DNA of 64,000 bases. It comes from Amoebidium appalachense (lineage: Eukaryota; Ichthyosporea). Position 1 is the first letter of the stretch; each line of letters begins with the position of its first letter. The notes under the pieces were generated by a model, which was given only the letters and a program-made list of their open reading frames with translations, had not been told where the DNA came from and did no database searches. A program made the translations under genes and the position numbers. Below are positions 44,207 to 57,812 of the stretch, one piece after another. The DNA lies in assembly GCA_963693365.1 (NCBI GenBank), contig CAVNZM010000010.1:682001-746000 (forward strand). Direction: 5' to 3'.

Positions 44207-44633
44207 GGTGTTACTAAAAATAGAAGAACAAGACCATTATTCTCGAGACGGCCGTGGGCATATGATGCCATCGAGCTTGTAGCAGTCCTATAATGCTTTT
44301 CGAAAGTTCTGTCAAGTATTCTTTACTCAATCAGCATGGCGGACGTGACATTGAACGACTTGGCCGCCAGGCCCGAAAATTCAGATTTTCCGGATGGTAC
44401 TTTCAAACCCCGGCACTCTAATTTTGACAAAATTCGATGGTACTTTCGGTACCATCGCTTTTTGGGATAATTTTTTAAATATAGCATTTTTGCGCATTGT
44501 TTGCGCAATTGCTTTGAGAGAACCTCGGGTGTCTGTTCGCCCTTTCATCATGTACACAAGTGCACGCACGTGTTCTGTGCATGTGTTCCGCACGGAGACA
44601 TGTGCATGCAGCATGTGTGCGTGCATATATATG

Positions 44634-45532
<899 letters not shown>

Positions 45533-45907
45533 TGTGTACAGTCCATGTGTGATTTTGTCGCAGTGCTTTTGTGTGTCTGTGTCTTAATGTGTGTGCGGCG
45601 CACGAAGACACACTGAGACGTATAGACACACGTGCATATACGAACATAGCCTGCTGTAAGGGTTGGGGCTTTGCCCTGTGCTTAGTGTGTATTTATAGGA
45701 AGGCCATCTCACAGAGGTGGTCAAATCTAGGGTACGACACGGCTACGAGTGGAAGACGTTAGGTACATGGGGGGGGGGCCTCAAGCCAGGAGCGCGGCCC
45801 TCACGGTCACTGAAACGGGAGGGAAAAAAAAGGGGAAAAAAATGCAAACACGGTAAAGACACACACCCTGACATACACACACCGTCACAGACACACATGT
45901 AGCAACC

Positions 45908-45915
45908 CGGATACA

Positions 45916-46005
<90 letters not shown>
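45908..46005. repeat. (CA)n array
   Basis: About 48 CA units inside the candidate TIR element, in the opposite strand sense to the GT arrays at 44639-45532. Confidence 0.95.
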
Positions 46006-46009
<4 letters not shown>

Positions 46010-46269
46010 ATTTCGACCGTCGATGATACATACCAACCGTTACGGTATGTGTGACGTGCACACAGATCTAGACACACACCATAATCACTGCCAGCAGGTG
46101 CACATGTACATGGACGCACACACAACATACACACAGGCACATTTTATACTTTAATACACATCTACACACACACACACCGGCACACACTGCACACACTAGA
46201 ACTTTGGCATACACACACCGCGTACACACACACACACGTGACCATAGGATGAAACACACACACGCACAC

Positions 46270-46323
<54 letters not shown>

Positions 46324-46530
46324 GCACCGTGCGGCACACACACACACACACACGAGCACACGAGCACACACACCGCCACACACACCCGCGCAATCGTACG
46401 CACGAGCATCAAAATGCACACGTGCACCCAGCGCCGTGCTCGTATGCGCTGATGATATATACGTGAGCTATATACGTGGCATAGGGCCCGGGCTGCACTG
46501 CGGTCCGGCCAGTGTATGTATGTAGCACGG

Positions 46531-46568
46531 CCCTCTGAAATAAAGACGGCCCTCTTTATTTCAGAGGG
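46531..46568. repeat. Perfect 15 bp hairpin
   Basis: CCCTCTGAAATAAAG and its exact reverse complement CTTTATTTCAGAGGG, separated by 8 nt. Confidence 0.9.
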
Positions 46569-46828
46569 CAGTGGTATGTAGATAGTCACCCGAGGTTTTT
46601 TTTTGACTTTTTGCGTAAAATATGCGCAAAAAGTATATACATATTGAGAAAACTATCCCAGAAGGCTCAGGGGATAATTATGTAACTAAAAATCCCCCCG
46701 GTACCATCCGTACCCATCCGATTTTCGGGACCGTACCATCGATCCGGAATCCGATGGTACTTTCAGAATTTGGATGGTATTTTGGAGGGTCCAAATGGAC
46801 TTATGGTCGGGCCTGTTGGCCGCTGACA

Positions 46829-47279
46829 ACGACAGGCTTCTCAAATAAATCTTACCCAGGCATCCCAGGGTGAAGATGACCCACATCTTCTTTTCTCGTG
46901 GCACATCGAAAACGTCAACCATTTCCTTGGAGCCATTCCCCTCTACGCAGGCAACACCCCTCCGCCCTTTTCTCTCCCCGTTCCCCTGGGCGTCGACAGC
47001 TTCTTGGGGGCCCTGCTTGAACACTGCCGCACTCCTGGACCTGGCGACGTGGTGCCTCCTCCCGCCATCGGCACTGTTGCCCTTCCGGGCACCATGTTGT
47101 GTTCCGCGCAGACCGTTCAGCGGTGTGAACAGCTGCGGTCAGATCCTTGGGTGGTTGGTGTGCAGGCTGCAGCTCAAAATCAGCCTGTTGCCCCCCTCAC
47201 AACCGTTTATATTCCCCGCGAGGGATCACGGCAAGGCTTGCTGGACAAGTTTATGAGGACGGGTGGGATATGGGGTTAA
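46829..47279 (+). CDS. Unidentified ORF or terminal exon
   Basis: About 150 open codons ending in TAA at 47279, with no ATG before codon 59. The frame reads like real protein (HLLFSWHIENVNHFLGAIPL, SFLGALLEHCRTPGPGD, VYIPREGSRQGLLDKFM) and an acceptor-like CATCCCAG lies at its start. I do not recognise it. It could be a last exon of a host gene or a transposon fragment, since it abuts the candidate TIR element. Confidence 0.35.
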
Positions 47280-47400
47280 CACCCACAGGGCGTTGATGGA
47301 CCGGTTTCTCACAACTGGGTGTCTGTTTTGCATTAGACGATTTTTGCTGGGTTGATAGCTCGTTCGAGTTGTTTTGTTTAACTGGCAGATGTGTTTACTG

Positions 47401-47499
47401 GAACCGCCCCTATCACAAAACTCTCCCTTTCTCCCTCTCTCTCTGTCTCTCTGTCTCCCCCTCCCTCCCTCCCTCCTTGCCTCCCTCTCTCCCTCCCTC

Positions 47500-47586
<87 letters not shown>

Positions 47587-47714
47587 ATTTCTATGGCATC
47601 TCTTCCCCTTGGAATTCTCGCGTCTTTCTTTGTCTTTCAAATCGATCTGTTTTTCTTTTCCCTATCCGTCCACCAATTTTTTTGTGGAAGAGAGTTTTGT
47701 GATAGGGGCGGTTC
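47401..47714. mobile_element. Small inverted-repeat (MITE-like) element around (CT)n
   Basis: A perfect 25 bp inverted repeat at 47401-47425 (GAACCGCCCCTATCAC...) and 47690-47714 encloses 264 bp of CT-rich DNA including (CT)n at about 47511-47583. No obvious target duplication, so the class is unknown. Confidence 0.55.
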
Positions 47715-48779
47715 ATGATTTAGGGATATAGCTTGCCAGTGTTCTGTCACGTTATTTCAACCTGCAGAGCCTTTATTTGAAAGAGAGGATGAAGAGAGCA
47801 AATATATGTAAATATATGTAAATCATGTAAATTCATGCAAATATATGTATATATGCAAAAATATGGCGTACTACAATATATGCAAATATATGCAATATAT
47901 GCAAATGTATGCAACCTGCGGGTGACCCCTCTATAGGCCGCATATAAGGCTGTATCATCCTCTTAGGCCCATTGATTGGTCTACCCCCTCCACACCACGC
48001 CATATCATGAATACACACCCGATCATCCTATCAGGCCCCAGGCGTGGTTTCCAATCGGTTTCTGATGTATCCTAATACAGTGCAGTCCTGCAGCTGGCGG
48101 GTCACACCCTTCGTGTCGTAGCTGTGTGGCACGCTGCATTGTGTTTTCCTTTGTTCCGATAGCTGTACAGGCCTCCTTGTCTACCGCCCTCCTCACCCAC
48201 CCCTCCGTACGCGTTGCACTTCCCGTTACGCTCACTTTCTTCCGCCGATCGCGACTATCTAAATGCTCAACTCTGCACCGTTTCCAATGGCAATAAACAG
48301 CACATTCATGATCACGAGTATGTAACACACAATTATTTTACCTATCCAACCTAGTGATATTTTTGAGTCTCCTCCGACTTGTTCAAGTTATTTGTTTTTT
48401 GTTCTGTTTAAAGTTTGGTTCGGTTTAAAGCTCTTTAATTTGTTGTAGTCGTTTGAATGTACATGTCTTGCTCGTTTTGTTCTAGCTACTGTAGTGGCCG
48501 TGTAGTAAATGTTCATTGACATAGAGTTATCTACATTATGATATGTACATCATATGGGGCCTAGGCCTCTATATGTCGTGCTACCGGATTGGCCGGCCCA
48601 GGGAGCGGCCATTAAACCCCCCCCCCCCCTCCCCCCCTCCCTTCCCCCCTCTCCCTCCCCTCCCCCCCCCCCCCCTCCCACCCCCCCTCCTTCCCCCCCC
48701 CCCCCCCCCCAACTCTCTCTCCCCGGAGGACCTCGTCCAGGATGCAAATGGAGAAGGGGGCCGAGGGGAGGGGGTTTTT

Positions 48780-48812
<33 letters not shown>

Positions 48813-48990
48813 TCAAGTTATTAAGTTTATTCGGGAATGCACCATGGGCCTGAGAGTGTGCATGCAGGAATGTGATCAATCCAAAAAAAGGCTGTTCATT
48901 GGCATGCGTGGCCTGACCCCCCCCCCCCCCCCCTCCCTTCCCCCCTTCCCCTCTCCGTCCCTTCTCCCCCCCCCCCCCCCTCCCCCCCCC

Positions 48991-49037
<47 letters not shown>

Positions 49038-49139
49038 AAAAAAACCCGTTCCTCCCCCATTTCCCCTCCCTCCCTTCTTCCCCCCGGAGATACCAGCATA
49101 TATCATAATGATTGTACGCCCTCAACCACAGTGACTTTC
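47715..49139. other. Intergenic, low-complexity stretches
   Basis: ATGCAAATATATG repeats at about 47800-47915, then unique DNA, then C- and G-rich runs (48618-48810, 48918-49035). ORFs here have no recognisable domains. Confidence 0.6.
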
Positions 49140-49747
49140 AACCACAACAGTGCTGCCTGTACGCAAGCGCGCACTTACAAACCAGGTAAATCATAGGGTA
49201 CTGTGTGCACCAGTAACAACGTAACAAGCAAGCCGGGTGTGGATCCGGAGTACGTGTGCGCGCACAGGTGCTCACACACGCATGCACGCATGCGTACGCA
49301 GAAATACATGCGGTCTGTGCATGTGCACGTGTACGCGAGTGTGTATGCTGTAAGTGAAACGGATGGGGGAGCAGAGGGGGAGGGGGGGGAAGCGGTTGGT
49401 AACATTGGTCAGTCCACATCTTTGTGTTCAGTATGACGTGACAAAAGGAAACGGGATCGGATGGAAAACGGGGGGGGGGAGGGGGGAGAGGGGAGGGGGG
49501 AGGGGGGGGAGGGGAGGGAGGGGGCCGAGAGGTCTTTGTGAATGCAGTGTGCACCTGTAGAGGACACCCATGAACAAAATGAGGCCTGTCAGAGCAAAGA
49601 TGTGTGTACACATCGATATCATGGTGGCATGGGCGTACATCATGTCACAGGCTACGGATGAACGTCAGAGTGTGATGTTTGCGTGCACGTGAGGGGATTG
49701 TGGGGGGGCGGGGGGAGGGAGGGGGGGGGGGGGGGGGAGGAGGAAGG

Positions 49748-49796
<49 letters not shown>

Positions 49797-50194
49797 GGGA
49801 GGGGGGATTATATGGGGGAGGCCTCTAGTCTACTCCCGGAGTGTTCTCGCATATTACCAAGAATTTGAGCTTGATCAGACGAAAATGCAATCGCGCGCAG
49901 ATTTGGGCATCATGGGTGCAGTAGAATTACAACTTAAGGGCATGTTTGGCGGCCGAAAATAATTTGTATACGTATTATTGTGCGAAAAGACGCTTAATCG
50001 TATTCATAAAATTAACTTGAGGTATGCGTAAGTTAGGGGCAATAATACGATATTAGCATGCCAAACACGCCTAAAAATGGCGCGAAAGGCCCAGAGAGGA
50101 GAACACGTGCACACACAGACACCAACACATATGTGCACGCGCACACACGCACATATACACTCATGCACACACACACACACACACACACACGCAC

Positions 50195-50256
<62 letters not shown>

Positions 50257-50334
50257 GACATACACGCGCACACGCACACATACACACAGACATACACGCG
50301 CGCACACACATACACACACAAACACACACCGTGG

Positions 50335-50413
<79 letters not shown>

Positions 50414-51876
50414 ATGACACAAGCACACACACACAGTGCCACCACAAGGTCTGAAGGTGCGGAGGGGAAGGGGGGGGGAGGGGGGGGGAGGAGGGCGAAG
50501 GGGGGACGGGAGGTGGGGACGGGAGGGGGGGGGCTGGTTACGGAGCAGGGGAAAAAGGAGGGATTTGGGGACGGGAGGGGGGGGCCTGGTTACGGAGCAG
50601 GGGGAGAAAGGAGGGATTTTTATGTTACCCTTTTCAGCCGCCGGCGTAAAGTAATTCAGAATTAGCACTCAGAAATAATTTAACTTGAAATGAGTTTTAC
50701 CAGTATTCCGATATGCACAGGTATCTGCCCTAGCCATCCCACAATCACAGCCCTTAAATCCCTGTAAACCGTTACAGCGTGCCGGCCTGTGAGTGAGTGG
50801 GTGGCCAACCCTAGAAAGCTCAGACTCGATTGCCTTGCATGGGTCGACAATGTCAATTGCTAGGCCATCTAAACTAGTAGCTGAAACTTGCATGTCGAGC
50901 TCTATAAGAATCATTTCACGAAGGAGGAAACCGTTTTCACTGCAGTAATGAACTGTGAAATGGACGTCCTTCAAGTTGCATCTGGCAAATATGGATACTG
51001 TGACACTGCCCGTACATATACAAGCACACATCATGCACACTGGATACATCATAGGGTACTGTATGCACCAGTAACCCAATGACGCAAGCGGGTGTGGGTA
51101 TGTACTGGGCGTGTGCACACACCTGCACACGCACACAGACAGACACACACACACACACGCACGCACACACACACTGTGACACACACACGCAGACACACAC
51201 ACACACACATGCACACACACACTGTGACACACACACATGCACACACACACACACACACTGTGACACACACACACAGACACACACACATGCACACACGCAC
51301 ACACACTCTGTGACACACACACACAGACACACACACATGCACACACATGCACACACATGCAAACACATGCACACACATGCACACACAGACACACAGACAC
51401 ACGCACATGCACACACATGCACTCACGCACGCATGCACGCACGCACACGTGCATGTACACGGAAGCGCACACGATCTGTGCGTGTGCATTCCGGTGCATG
51501 TTTTTAGGGGAGCGGAGGGGGAGAAAGGGGAGACGTAAGGAGGAGAAAGGAATGCCTGATGGGGCATAGGTGTGTGTGCGGATATCATGGTGGCATGTGA
51601 GTGCATGTCACACGCTACGATCTTTGAATGTGTGATGTTTTGTGTGCACGTGAGGGGATTGGGGTGGGGGGAGGGGAGGGGGGGGGAGGAGGGGGGGGGG
51701 GGGGGGGGAGGAGGGAGGGGCTCAACAGCCGAATGTTTTGTTATATTCCAAAGAATATGAGCGTGGTCAGATTAAAATGCAATCGCAGAAAGATTTGTAA
51801 TGAGAGCATATGGTGCAGCAGAATTACAACCCGAATAACGTGAAAGGCCCGGATAGCCTCGCAGAACACACACACA

Positions 51877-51943
<67 letters not shown>

Positions 51944-52570
51944 GCACATACATACATACACACACATACACAGCCACTACACACACAGGTGTACACATGC
52001 ACACACACATCTATAGCTGCAACAAGAAGGGAGAAAAGAGAAAGGGGCCGGGGCTGGGGGGGGGGGGGGGGGGAGGGGGGGGAGAAGGGGGAGGGAGGAG
52101 GAGGGGGGGGGGGGGGGGAGAGTGACCCGGAGGGGCCACAGAAGAAAGGAGGGTTTTAATCGTGACCATTTTCAGCCACCGGTTTTTATATGTAGGAGTT
52201 TAGAACTTATATATTAGTGAATTTAACTAAATTAACGTTCAAGTTAACTTAGGAGTTTTCCACTATGCACACGTACCTGCACTGGCTGTTCCACAATCAA
52301 AGCCCTCAAATCCCTGTCACGAAATGCAGAGTGTGGACTTGTGAGTGAGTGGGTGGCCAACCCTAGGCCTAGTTTTAAGCGCTACGCAGCTCAGATGTCG
52401 AGAACATTTGGAGGAATAATATCGTTTGCTAGGCCACCTCTACTTGTAGCTGAAACTTATGTTCAGCTCCATTTGAATTGTTTCACCCAGGAAACCGTTT
52501 TCTCTGCGGAAATGCACTATAAAATGGAAGTCATTGCGCCTGGCAGCCTTTCCAAATTGGCAGGAAAATT
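49140..52570. repeat. Diverged tandem segmental duplication, two copies of about 1.6-1.9 kb
   Basis: Copy A (about 49140-51005) and copy B (about 51020-52570) share in the same order: a CATAGGGTACTGT element, (CA)n, ATATCATGGTGGCATG, GTGCACGTGAGGGGATTG, poly-G, AAAATGCAATCGC, GCAGAATTACAAC-type sequence, (CA)n, G-rich DNA and GTGAGTGAGTGGGTGGCCAA. On the minus strand each has coding-looking pieces, for example YWCTQYPMIY in A and [10 protein letters not shown] in B, and FHFIVHFRRENGF in B with VHFTVHYCSENGF in A. No open gene model could be built. Confidence 0.7.
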
Positions 52571-53244
52571 TGTAATTGCTATTAATGGATTAGGAATCAC
52601 ATTTAATTGCAGGACACGGTAGTGGTGGTCTGGACACGCTTAGAATATTAGAAACCTTTTCCAAGTTTTTTGTACATAAAACGCTTTTTGCACGGGTTTT
52701 TAAGCTACTGATGTGAGGTATGAGGAGGGCAAGCTTGCTGTTCCCTCCTAGCAGGCTTGCGCAAAGTAAATACCTCTCAGCCATACAGGATAATCACTGG
52801 GTGAAAAGGGATCATAAAAAAAAAATAAAAAAAACGAAAGAAAAGAAAACCCTGCTTCTAAGGCTATCAAACCGACCTATGTATGTCCGCTGCACGGAGC
52901 CACTGTCGCGCAAATTTCGCCTGTCCCCCCCCCCCCCCCTCCCCCCCCCCTTTCCCCCCCCCCCCCCCCCCCCCATCCCCATGTTGTCCACTCCCTTTCC
53001 CCGAAGTTCAAACTTGGGTCCAGGAACCGTTGAGTTCGATGTGATATCTCTTTTGCAGGCTAGAAGGCGTCGATTTTTCGGCTTGACTTGAGCACTACTA
53101 GTAGCTCAAAGTCTATTTCTATCTCTTTTCCTTGTATTTGAACTAGGCTTCTGTATGGCGGTGCCGGTGTACACATCGGAATGTACATGTGTGTAAGTGT
53201 GTATGTATTTCAAATTGATAGGGGCAGTGTGTGTGTGTGTGTCA

Positions 53245-53296
<52 letters not shown>

Positions 53297-53406
53297 CTGG
53301 GGGGCGGGGGGGGCTGGCGGGGGGGAGGGGGGGGGGGGGGGGGGGGGAAGGGGGAAACTCTGGAGCCTGACGGGGAGCTATAGGGGAAGGCGGGGGATCG
53401 GAGAGG

Positions 53407-53477
<71 letters not shown>

Positions 53478-55577
53478 CGTGTCCGTGTTCAAATTCTGTA
53501 TTTGTATGTGTATGTGTGCTTGTGTGCGCACGTGCGTACATGAGTCCGATTCGTGAACGGTGACAGTAACTGTTGTGTTCGTGTGTGTGTGTGTGTGTGC
53601 GTGTGTGTGTGTGCGCCTGTGTGTGAGAGTGTTTGTGCGTGTGCGTGTGTTTGTGTCTCTAGGGACCCGTGCGTCGTGTGTGTCCCTTCCATCACAGTGT
53701 GACTGTGAGCCGCCTCTAGCGTCAAGTACGCACCACAACACCGTTTTTGCAAAAGAATCAAATATTATTACCCACACACGTGGCCATATGCATTTTCCAT
53801 CTGTTCCCTCTTTGCATCCTGATCACACGATCCATCTTGCTACCCTGTCACCCACGATCAATGAGCTACGATGCAGTGCATCAAATAATTCGCAGATGAT
53901 TCGAATTCATGTGATCTTCATGCGATCTCATGCCCAAACTAAAAATTCGTTGTGTGACGGTCAATAAAACTAGGGTAGCACACATTCCCTCAAGCTCTTT
54001 CACACTGTTGGAGTTTCTCAACACCAGGGTGCAAGGTTTGAAGCAACCACGTGTGGATGCACGGATCAGTTGTGCATGCCCGTACGATGCTTCCAAACGC
54101 GTGTTTGCATAACCGTTACTTCTTTTCTCGAAAGCGGCTCCCTGAAGCTTAAAGTATTGAAGCTAGCGGATTGGCTGGTGTCAACTTTAACCAATTATCA
54201 CTATATGTTTGCGTTATTTAAGAAATTTAGATTGGATAAATGTCACTGCGCAAAGAAAGGTGTGGCTCCCATTCATCCTCTGCTCCCAAGTAAGTCAATG
54301 CAAGCGGCTGAGAGTAACTTTTTCTTTGGACTGAAATGAAAAAGTTAAATGGATATAATTTCATCTACCCATATACGTAACTTCGAGCTATTAAGAGAAT
54401 GAGGCTTAGAACATCAAAAAATAAATAAAAAAGATTTTATAACTATTTAGATTGATTTAGTTTTAGAACTAGATCAAGGGAATTTGCAAATCTACCCTGT
54501 TAAGCTGTTATAGTCTATTTAGGAAAAAAAATTGCGGTACGCTTGGAAGTTTAGGGTGGATGTCATTGATGCTTCTTGAACCAATCCACATTCGCTTTAA
54601 AACACCACTCAAAATGCGCACCAGCAACTTTCAGCCAACCAATCGAATAGCCTTGCTACATTATGCCTTGCCAAGCCTGTCGCCTTTTGCCACTTGCTTC
54701 TAATTAAGCAAACAAAAAAGTTACTTCAGTAAAATAGTTAAGCAGATTTGTTCTTTGTATGCAGTGGCGTACTATATTGCTTTGCAGAATTTTGCGACAT
54801 ACACGTCAAACCTGAAAAGCCTTGAACAGCCTGATTTCGGTGATATGTCTTCGTCCAATCAAAGAAGACTACGTTCAGCCAATTGGGGTTGCTGACCGCA
54901 CCGGCGAGATCGCTCATGCTCCAGAAACCCCGTCAACCAATAGTTCTTTGCCTTAGGAGTCATTACATCATGACCCGGCCGAGTCTCAACTTGGCTTCCG
55001 GCCAAACTAAGGGAATCAAAAAGTAAACTTCCAGATAAAAGATAAAGAATTAAATTAATATATTTGCTTGTCAGGAGGTCTTGCTTGATCATAAAACTGG
55101 TAGTGGAAATTTAAATGTAGAGCGTTTCTACTCCCTGAGGACTTGTGTCGGGACTCATTACGGTCTTTTTTTCGGCGCGGCACGATTCGCTAAAGGTCAT
55201 TCACCCTGAAGTTGTTTAGCTGATATACTCCACCACTTGATTCATTCCTCTTACGCTCATGATATAAAACCAATTACAAGATTATCTGTTACCACAAAGT
55301 TTGTTCCAAAGATAAGCATAATCATTCTGTGTAAATTGTTAGAAAAGACAAGCATCTACTTGATTCTACTAGTAATAGAATTAGACAACCAATAAATTAC
55401 TACACTTTATTGTTTTTTACTGACAGCTTTATATTCAACTTTATCTATAAAAACCGTTATCGCAGACTCTTTGACTATCAACCAGGTGCCAATTCAGGTT
55501 CATCGTCGGCCAGTATCGACCAATCATACAGCACCATTTAGCAAAAAATCGTGCCGCATCCCCAAATATTCGCCCCC
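52571..55577. other. Intergenic region upstream of the ubiquitin-like gene
   Basis: C-rich and (GT)n blocks to about 53660, then 1.9 kb of mostly unique AT-rich DNA. ORFs are short and unrecognised. Near the right end it carries the CCAAT cluster. Confidence 0.6.
54580..55530. promoter_or_regulatory. CCAAT-box cluster
   Basis: About nine CCAAT or ATTGG pentamers in 950 bp (near 54582, 54638, 54855, 54880, 54937, 55270, 55389, 55487 and 55520). The last is about 58 bp upstream of a TATA box, the classical NF-Y spacing. Confidence 0.45.
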
Positions 55578-55585
55578 TATAAAAA
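55578..55585 (+). promoter_or_regulatory. TATA box of the ubiquitin-like gene
   Basis: TATAAAAA in the context CCCCCTATAAAAAG, 184 bp before the start codon. Transcription would start near 55610. Confidence 0.6.
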
Positions 55586-55761
55586 GTTTCGATGGCCATC
55601 GATAGGCGCATCAGTCACACCTCAAACACGCACCGAGATAACGCACGAAGGGTTCTTTTTTCCTGTGCTTCAAAGGTGTAGTCTAGTTTTTTTTTCAAAC
55701 AGCATATTCATTTGCTAGTTTGTAACCACTGTATACTTAATTCTTTAAAGTATCTGTCAAA

Positions 55762-56805
55762 ATGTCGAAGCACCTCGTAGACGGAAGTACCGATTTTGAC
55801 GGCACCCCCGCTCCCACCATGACATCCACGCAAGCACCCGCAAAGACAGACAACGGAGACGCAGGTTCTACCGTTTCTGAGAAGCGCCCCGTGCCGCTTC
55901 CCGTCACACCCCTCCCAAACCCAGATATGCCTGTTTCTTGCACCACCACACCACCAGAAACCTCAACCGATGTAGCCACAAGCGAGCATAGCAGAAACAG
56001 TGTCCACCGGTGCTCGTCCTGCCTTCGCAGAAAGCAAAAGCCTGGAACTATCCGCTTTACCATCACAACAGTGACTGGTGGCATGTACTCTGTAAAGTGC
56101 AAAGAAACGGACACGTACGCGTTTTTGACGTTCAAGCTTTATGCCAAGACCGGTATGCGTCCAGAGCGCCAGCGTCTTGTTCTTGCTAGGCGGGAAATCG
56201 TTTGCAGTGAGGAAGCAACAATGAAGGAGTGTGGTGTGCAAAACGGCTCTATGCTTGTTCTGGTTCCTAAGATGACAACCGGGTTCTTGACGCACGTTCG
56301 GGTGAGTTCTTTAACCCACACGCTCCCTTCGTGTTGTCGTGTAGGCAAAGTGTTTCAGTTACTTGATTTGGATCTTCCCCCGTGACCCCCCCCCCCCCCC
56401 CCCCCCAACCACACACACACACACACACACACACCCGTTTCTTTTCTTGAGCCGACAAGTTTGCAACACCAGCATGCACGGACTCGAAAAGCACTTCTGC
56501 TCGCCTGCACTTGAAACAATCGTTGTTTTCTTGCACATCCTGGTGTGTGTATCAAGACTTATTAGTAGCAGCGAAACCCAAGAGCAAGTGCTGACAAGTT
56601 GCTTTTTCCTTTACAGCCAGCCGAAGTACCGCAACAACCAACCAAGCAAGTGCAAGTGGAAGAGGAGCCAGAGGAAGCCCCAGTTGCTCGAAAGCGTGAA
56701 CCTGGGTGGTGGAAGAGTAAGCAGAGCGAACATGAAAGCATGAGGAGTAAAATGGAGCAGCTCAAAGAGAGAATGGCGGCGAAGAAGCAGAAGGGTCAGC
56801 AGTAG
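55762..56805 (+). CDS. Ubiquitin-like domain protein (ZFAND4-like Ubl), complete
   Basis: Two exons, 55762-56301 and 56617-56805, phase 0; 242 aa. Residues 1-85 are Thr/Pro-rich and probably disordered. A CxxC pair with basic residues (HRCSSCLRRKQK) precedes a ubiquitin-like fold at about 98-172 (TIRFTITTVTGGMYSVKC, FLTFKLYAKTGMRPERQRLV, CGVQNGSMLVLVPKM). Its pattern resembles the N-terminal Ubl of ZFAND4/AN1-type proteins. No AN1 zinc finger follows and there is no C-terminal Gly-Gly, so conjugation is unlikely. Exon 2 encodes a charged tail (VEEEPEEAPVARKREPGWWK) and a short coiled coil (SMRSKMEQLKERMAAKKQK). I infer an adaptor in ubiquitin or proteasome biology. The promoter has TATA and CCAAT boxes. 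Confidence 0.75.
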
Positions 56806-57007
56806 TAATATAACTTGAGTGTAATGTTGCTTAATGAAACTTGAAACGTGGTGTGGTTTGAGGTGGCTGCCCTTGGTTGGGATGAATGAATGAAAAGATA
56901 TATTTATGTAGTTTGTATTCTTTGAAAAGAAAGTTATTTCGAAGCATGTAGTTTTCACCGTCAGCTGTGTACAAGCCTAGTAGAGTTTTGAAACGCGAAA
57001 AACTGCG

Positions 57008-57013
57008 AATAAA
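57008..57013 (+). terminator. Polyadenylation signal of the ubiquitin-like gene
   Basis: AATAAA about 200 bp after the stop codon, followed within 40 bp by GT-rich sequence (GGAGTTGTTGTCCG). Confidence 0.5.
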
Positions 57014-57572
57014 AATCCCTTGTAATGTTACTATGCTGGCACACAAGTTGGAGTTGTTGTCCGTTTTTTAACCACGTTCACCCTTCCCTATAGGATCTGC
57101 GTGTTGGTTATACTCCGCTTGCACTTCCGCAATTACGCATATCGAATGCTCCCCCTTCCCCGTTCCCACTTAGATCTAACGTGGAACGATCTGCATGTTA
57201 GTGCACTACACCAGTTCCGGACTTCTAGTGTCCCCGACCCGGTCCCATCCAGATCTAACGTAGCAGAGAACGGAATTGTCTGTGTCCTCGTTACCTTCCT
57301 AGATCTCAGAATTGGGTTTCACAATGGTTTCACAAAGGAGGTTTAATTAATTGGTCAAAGATCCCGCAGTGGGGTTGACTTGCCCCCTCCTTCGAGGATT
57401 ATCTTAAAAAGTGGTTATGCATGTACTTGGGCAAGCTAGCGCTCTTCGTGTGTGTTAATTTCTGAGTTGTGCTGTTGGTCGTGGATACGAACTTCGTTTT
57501 ATGTTACGCTAGTATTAGGCATTCGAATCCTCCCCTCCCCCCCCCTCCATACAGTAGGATCCATACTCTCTC

Positions 57573-57655
<83 letters not shown>

Positions 57656-57775
57656 CTCTCCATCCCTCTCTCTCTCTCTCTCTCCCCCCTCTCTCCTCTC
57701 TGTCTCCCCCCCCCCCCCCCCCCCCATACCTTCGCCCCCCTCTCTCTCTGTTGCTCTCACTCTTCAGCCGCCCAC

Positions 57776-57812
<37 letters not shown>

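Noticed and set aside
46686-47024. Minus-strand ORF overlapping the unidentified plus-strand ORF
   Set aside because: The plus-strand frame is longer and more protein-like; the minus frame runs into the inverted-repeat element.
48023-48328. 101-codon minus-strand ORF
   Set aside because: No domain, no neighbouring exons and unremarkable composition.
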